Positions 6,873 to 10,071 of a stretch of DNA of 10,071 bases are shown piece by piece. This DNA is from an uncultured Cytophagaceae bacterium. GTDB taxonomy: Bacteria; Bacteroidota; Bacteroidia; Cytophagales; Spirosomataceae. Made by a program: the position numbers and the translations under genes. A model generated the notes under the pieces. The model did not search any database. It was given only the letters and a program-made list of their open reading frames with translations, and had not been told where the DNA came from. Each line of letters opens with the position of its first letter. Position 1 is the stretch's first letter. Location: positions 1 through 10,071 of the forward strand of contig CAJCBY010000500.1 of assembly GCA_903960725.1 (NCBI GenBank), given 5' to 3'.

Positions 6873-6882
6873 TTTACATCAC
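6869..6882. promoter_or_regulatory. CRP/FNR-type operator upstream of the porin gene
   Basis: GTGAT-TTAC-ATCAC is a perfect 5+5 inverted repeat with the four-base spacer of CRP/FNR sites. It includes the TGA stop (6870-6872) of the regulator gene itself. From 6868 to 6885 it matches 15 of 18 bases of the site at 8360-8377. Its centre is 32.5 bases before the TTTG core at 6908-6911, which would place it near -41.5. Confidence 0.75.
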
Positions 6883-6903
6883 GAACTAAGTCCCATTTTT
6901 GCG

Positions 6904-6911
6904 ACAATTTG
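6904..6911 (+). promoter_or_regulatory. Candidate activator-dependent -7 element of the porin gene
   Basis: ACAATTTG keeps the TTTG core but differs from TAnnTTTG at its first two bases. The expected -33 region just after the operator (about 6883-6888) has no TTG. A weak -7 without a -33, placed behind an activator site, fits a promoter that needs the regulator. The transcript would start near 6917, about 14 bases before the ATG. Confidence 0.35.
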
Positions 6912-6930
6912 CAGGCCTAAATACAAAAGC

Positions 6931-8340
6931 ATGCAAAAAATCGCCTTTATCATTCTATTCTTTTTCTTTTTCTCAACCTCTCTAGTAGCTCAACACCAAG
7001 AAATTCATTTGCCTCCGCACCTTTGGAAAGGCAAAAAAAGTGTGGCAGAAGACTCTACATCGTTGCTATTCGCATTTAAACATGGAAAAGTACACGGCAA
7101 TCTCCGCTATTTTTTCATGGCTACAGAAAACCAGGGTCACCTGACTGATACCTATGCTAATGCTGCAGGTGGTGGTTTATTTTACGAAACAGCACCTTAT
7201 AAAGGATTTCAATTCGGAGTGGGTGGTTATTTTATATATAACATCAATTCGTCTGATATGAGTAAAGTGGATCCATACACGCAAACGTCTAGTCGGTATG
7301 AGACGTCATTGTTTGATTTAGAAGATCTGACGAATAAGAATGACCTTGACCGTCTTGAAGAGCTCTATTTAAAATACAACTTCAAAAAATCCCATATTAC
7401 AGCAGGGAAACAGCTTATTAATACTCCTTTCATCAATTTACAAGACGGGAGAATGCGCCCTACCGAGGTAGGAGGTCTATTTGGAGAAATATTTCCCGGA
7501 AAAAAGAATAAATTAGAAGGCGGATACTTATATGAAATTTCACCACGCGGTACGGTGGACTGGTATGGTATAGGGGAATCGATAGGAATCTATCCCAATG
7601 GCGTAAATGTGAATGGATCAAAGGGGAATTACAAAGGAAATATCGAATCTAAGGGCATATACCTTCTGGGATATACCCACCAATTACCCCGTGGCCAGTC
7701 GCTCAAACTTTGGAATGTATATGTGGAAAATGTATTTAATACGAGTATGTTACAATGGGATATGAAACAAGGTGCCTGGGTAGCCGGTTTTCAGTATACG
7801 CAACAGCAAGCAGTGAAGGATGGCGGTAACGAAGACCCTACTAAAACATATTTTTCTGTGGACCAAAAATCCCGCGTTTTTAGCACGAAACTAGGATACG
7901 AACAAGGCCAATGGAAAACGTCTGTAAATTATACTCGAATCACAGCAGAAGGGCGCTATTTAATGCCACGCGAATGGGGCCGAGATCCATTCTATACCTT
8001 TATGCCTCGGGAACGTAATGAGGGATTTGGCGATGTGAACGCCTATGTAGGGAAAATAAATTATGTCTTTCCTAAAGCACCTTTAAAGACTTCGATTAGT
8101 TATGGCTATTTTCAACTACCTGACGTGAAGAACTATGCATTAAACAAATATGGACTACCTAGCTATACACAATTGAATGTAGATTTGAGTTATGAATTTA
8201 CTGATTTCCTAGAGGGACTAGAAATTCAAGCCTTGTATGTACACAAAACAAATCAGGGAGAAACCTACCAAAATGAGAAATACATCATCAATAAGGTCAA
8301 TATGAGCAATTATAACCTCATTTTTAACTTCCATTTTTGA
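6931..8340 (+). CDS. Outer-membrane beta-barrel porin, OprD-like
   Basis: The 469-residue protein starts with a Sec signal peptide whose core is a run of Ile, Leu and five consecutive Phe, likely cut after A20 (SLVA-Q). The mature protein shows alternating polar and hydrophobic strands and ends in NYNLIFNFHF, a typical barrel-assembly C terminus with terminal Phe. The stretch HGKVHGNLRYFFMATENQ followed by a Gly/Ala-rich strand and FQFGVGGYFIYN, and later HITAGKQLINTPFINLQDGRMRP, resembles the OprD family, whose members usually have 420-470 residues and pass small anions, amino acids or acids. No plug or TonB box is visible, so passive uptake is likely. Placement between a Crp/Fnr regulator and a sulfur-anion transporter, with a shared operator type, suggests it admits a related solute such as thiosulfate or an organosulfonate, or lets one out. 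That substrate idea is inference only. Confidence 0.75.
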   Translation: MQKIAFIILFFFFFSTSLVAQHQEIHLPPHLWKGKKSVAEDSTSLLFAFKHGKVHGNLRYFFMATENQGHLTDTYANAAGGGLFYETAPYKGFQFGVGGYFIYNINSSDMSKVDPYTQTSSRYETSLFDLEDLTNKNDLDRLEELYLKYNFKKSHITAGKQLINTPFINLQDGRMRPTEVGGLFGEIFPGKKNKLEGGYLYEISPRGTVDWYGIGESIGIYPNGVNVNGSKGNYKGNIESKGIYLLGYTHQLPRGQSLKLWNVYVENVFNTSMLQWDMKQGAWVAGFQYTQQQAVKDGGNEDPTKTYFSVDQKSRVFSTKLGYEQGQWKTSVNYTRITAEGRYLMPREWGRDPFYTFMPRERNEGFGDVNAYVGKINYVFPKAPLKTSISYGYFQLPDVKNYALNKYGLPSYTQLNVDLSYEFTDFLEGLEIQALYVHKTNQGETYQNEKYIINKVNMSNYNLIFNFHF

Positions 8341-8360
8341 TAAAAACTTTTTTTAGGCTT

Positions 8361-8374
8361 GTGATAAAAATCAC
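8361..8374. promoter_or_regulatory. CRP/FNR-type operator upstream of the TSUP transporter gene
   Basis: GTGAT-AAAA-ATCAC is a perfect 5+5 inverted repeat with the same spacing as the site at 6869-6882, and is followed by the same GAA. Its centre is 33.5 bases before the TTTG core at 8401-8404, again about -41.5 from the likely transcript start. It lies 20 bases after the porin stop, so the transporter has its own regulated promoter. Confidence 0.78.
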
Positions 8375-8396
8375 GAAAAAGCTCTAAAAATGGCTC

Positions 8397-8404
8397 CAAA
8401 TTTG
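8397..8404 (+). promoter_or_regulatory. Candidate activator-dependent -7 element of the TSUP transporter gene
   Basis: CAAATTTG matches seven of eight positions of TAnnTTTG. The -33 region (about 8375-8380, GAAAAA) has no TTG, as at the porin promoter. Transcription would start near 8409, leaving about 22 bases of A-rich leader before the ATG at 8431. Confidence 0.45.
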
Positions 8405-8430
8405 TATCAACAAAAAACAATACAACACGC

Positions 8431-9252
8431 ATGGAAATTATAGGTTATTTCGCCTCACTACTAATTGGAATTTCACTCGGCCTCATCGGTGGTGGTGGAT
8501 CCATTCTAACGGTACCCGTATTAGTATACCTTTTCGGAGTTGAACCCATTCTAGCAACAGCTTACTCCTTATTTGTCGTAGGCGCCAGTTCTTTAGTTGG
8601 AGCTTTTCCAAAATACAAGCAAGGATTAATCAACGTAAAAACGGCGGTTATTTTTGGTATCCCTTCTATTGCAGCCGTATATGCCACAAGAAAGTTCATC
8701 GTTCCCTTAATTCCAGCTGAAGTATTTACATTAGGGGATTTCATGGTTACCAAATCCATTTTAATGATGGTTTTATTCGCCATTTTAATGGTAGCGGCCT
8801 CCATCTCCATGATCCGTGGAAAATGTGAACAATGTGAGAAGGAAAAATTAGGCACTTACGTAGAAGAAGAGCAAGTATTCAACTATCCAATGATCCTTTT
8901 AGAAGGAGCTGTCGTAGGTACCTTAACAGGCCTAGTAGGTGCAGGAGGAGGATTCTTAATCATACCTGCTTTAGTAATGCTTTCTAAATTATCCATGAAA
9001 CAAGCAGTAGGAACTTCCTTATTGATCATCGCAGCGAAGTCATTAATTGGATTTACCGGTGATCTTGGTCATCATGCCATTGACTGGAACTTATTATTAA
9101 CTGTAACAGGACTCGCGATTGTAGGTATATTCTTAGGCGATATAATTAGTAAAAAAGTAGACGGCAATAAATTAAAAGTAGGTTTTGGATGGTTTGTTTT
9201 AGTGATGGGATTATATATCCTGATCCAACAATTAGCCTTCCCATTGAAATAG
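8431..9252 (+). CDS. TSUP (TauE/SafE) family membrane transporter, probable sulfite/sulfur-anion exporter
   Basis: The 273-residue inner-membrane protein has about eight hydrophobic segments in two homologous halves. The repeat is plain: GLIGGGGSILTVPVLVY (17-33) in the first half and GLVGAGGGFLIIPALVM (167-183) in the second. Each is followed by an A-T/G-T-S-L stretch (ATAYSLFVVGASSLVGAF; VGTSLLIIAAKSLIGFTG). This is the TSUP pattern. Family members move sulfite, sulfoacetate, taurine-derived anions or other organosulfur compounds. The central loop holds K-C132-E-Q-C135-E, the only two cysteines in the protein. The gene has its own operator and promoter, and it runs with a 33-base gap into a persulfide dioxygenase-type gene. 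Sulfite is a product of that enzyme, so export of sulfite or thiosulfate is the best inference; import cannot be excluded. Confidence 0.88.
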   Translation: MEIIGYFASLLIGISLGLIGGGGSILTVPVLVYLFGVEPILATAYSLFVVGASSLVGAFPKYKQGLINVKTAVIFGIPSIAAVYATRKFIVPLIPAEVFTLGDFMVTKSILMMVLFAILMVAASISMIRGKCEQCEKEKLGTYVEEEQVFNYPMILLEGAVVGTLTGLVGAGGGFLIIPALVMLSKLSMKQAVGTSLLIIAAKSLIGFTGDLGHHAIDWNLLLTVTGLAIVGIFLGDIISKKVDGNKLKVGFGWFVLVMGLYILIQQLAFPLK

Positions 9253-9285
9253 ATTAAACACATTCACAGCATAATAAATACGAAA

Positions 9286-10071
9286 ATGAAAGTAGAACAA
9301 ATTTATACTGGATGTTTAGCACAAGGTGCTTATTACATCGAGAACAACGGAGAAGCAGCGATCATCGATCCACTTCGCGAAGTACAACCGTATATCGAGA
9401 AAGCGGAGCGTAATGGTGCCAAAATCAAGTATGTATTCGAAACTCACTTCCATGCTGACTTCGTTTCTGGCCACCTAGATTTATCTGCAAAAACAGGTGC
9501 TCCTATCGTTTATGGACCAAATGCAGCTTGTGAATTTGAGTGTATTTCTGCAACGGATGGCCAAGAATTTCCCTTAGGAAATGCGACCATTCGTGTCATT
9601 CACACACCTGGTCACACGATGGAATCGACATGTTTTCTTTTGATCGACGAAAATGGCAAGGAAACTAGCTTATTCTCAGGTGACACCTTATTCATTGGTG
9701 ATGTAGGCCGTCCAGACTTAGCACAAAAAGTAAAGGCTGACTTGACGCAAGAAATCTTAGCTGGTCATTTATTCGACTCTTTACGTAACAAAATCATGCC
9801 TTTAGCAGACGATATCATCGTATATCCTGCACACGGCGCTGGCTCTGCTTGCGGTAAAAACATGAGCAAAGAGACAACGGATACCTTAGGTAACCAAAAG
9901 AAAACCAACTATGCATTGAATCCCGCTTTGACAAAAGAATCATTCACAAAAGAGGTTTTAACAGGCTTAGTAGCTCCTCCAGCTTACTTCCCACTGAACG
10001 TTTTAATGAACATTCAAGGATATGATTCAATTGACAAAGTATTAGAGCGTGGCCAGCATGCCTTAAGTCCA
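9286..10071 (+). CDS. Persulfide dioxygenase-type metallo-beta-lactamase protein, probably fused to rhodanese domains (cut by window edge)
   Basis: The reading frame runs open from the ATG at 9286 to the right edge (262 codons). The metal motif is T-H54-F-H56-A-D58-F-V-S-G, with further ligands H110 (TPGH), D133 (FSGD) and H183 (YPAHG). Phe at 59 replaces the His of the usual HxHxDH; such replacements fit the mononuclear-iron persulfide dioxygenases (ETHE1, SdoA, CstB type), which use H56, H110 and D133. FIGDVGRPDL (136-145) and GAGSACGKNMS (184-194) are also typical of this group. After the lactamase domain come PPAYFPLNVLMNIQG and RGQHALSP, the linker that in the roughly 450-475-residue members leads to rhodanese domains; these would lie beyond the window. 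The reaction is oxidation of a low-molecular-weight persulfide by O2 to sulfite. It probably shares a transcript with the transporter, which could remove the sulfite. Confidence 0.88.
   Translation, partial: MKVEQIYTGCLAQGAYYIENNGEAAIIDPLREVQPYIEKAERNGAKIKYVFETHFHADFVSGHLDLSAKTGAPIVYGPNAACEFECISATDGQEFPLGNATIRVIHTPGHTMESTCFLLIDENGKETSLFSGDTLFIGDVGRPDLAQKVKADLTQEILAGHLFDSLRNKIMPLADDIIVYPAHGAGSACGKNMSKETTDTLGNQKKTNYALNPALTKESFTKEVLTGLVAPPAYFPLNVLMNIQGYDSIDKVLERGQHALSP

Noticed and set aside
8338..8360. AAAAAC followed by a T run as a terminator after the porin gene
   Set aside because: The arms are only A/T pairs without a GC stem or a proper loop, so an intrinsic terminator is not supported.
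1..10071. CRISPR array, tRNA/rRNA, insertion sequence, prophage, toxin-antitoxin or defence genes
   Set aside because: No repeat-spacer pattern, RNA gene, transposase, terminal repeats or related proteins could be seen on either strand.

Overview
The window looks like chromosomal DNA of a member of the Bacteroidota, probably a Cytophagales-type aquatic bacterium (the order is a low-confidence guess). Supporting signs are TAnnTTTG-like -7 promoter elements, mostly weak Shine-Dalgarno sequences with A/T-rich leaders, an OprD-like outer-membrane porin, two Tat-exported enzymes, a secreted GH43 glycosidase and a Crp/Fnr regulator of the kind common in this phylum. No RNA genes, insertion sequences, CRISPR arrays or phage genes were seen. 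Every gene matches a recognisable family. The window holds nine genes: seven complete and one cut at each edge.

Left part (1-5165), mixed housekeeping and carbohydrate genes: the N-terminal part of a family 9 glycosyltransferase (-), a Tat-exported M24 metallopeptidase (+), a ModF-like tandem ABC ATPase (-) whose 3' end overlaps the peptidase gene by 15 bp, a Tat-exported TIM-barrel sugar isomerase/epimerase (+), and a secreted GH43 glycosidase (-). The isomerase and GH43 genes converge on one strong bidirectional terminator.

Right part (5213-10071), all on the + strand: a Gfo/Idh/MocA oxidoreductase of the IolW/YdgJ type, a Crp/Fnr regulator one base behind it, an OprD-like porin, a TSUP (TauE/SafE) transporter and the start of a persulfide dioxygenase-type metallo-beta-lactamase protein that probably continues into rhodanese domains beyond the window. 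The last two genes point to sulfane-sulfur (persulfide, sulfite or thiosulfate) handling.

The most interesting signal is regulatory. Two nearly identical palindromes, GTGAT-N4-ATCAC, lie upstream of the porin and of the transporter. Each is centred about 33 bases before a TTTG -7 core, which would put it near -41.5, the class II activator position. The first palindrome includes the stop codon of the regulator gene. The regulator's recognition helix keeps the Arg-Glu-x-x-x-Arg pattern with which E. coli CRP reads GTGA half-sites. It lacks an obvious cAMP pocket and an FNR-type cysteine set, but carries just two cysteines (C71, C77) in the sensor domain. The inference is a local circuit in which a thiol-based Crp/Fnr protein switches on a porin, a sulfur-anion transporter and a persulfide dioxygenase.
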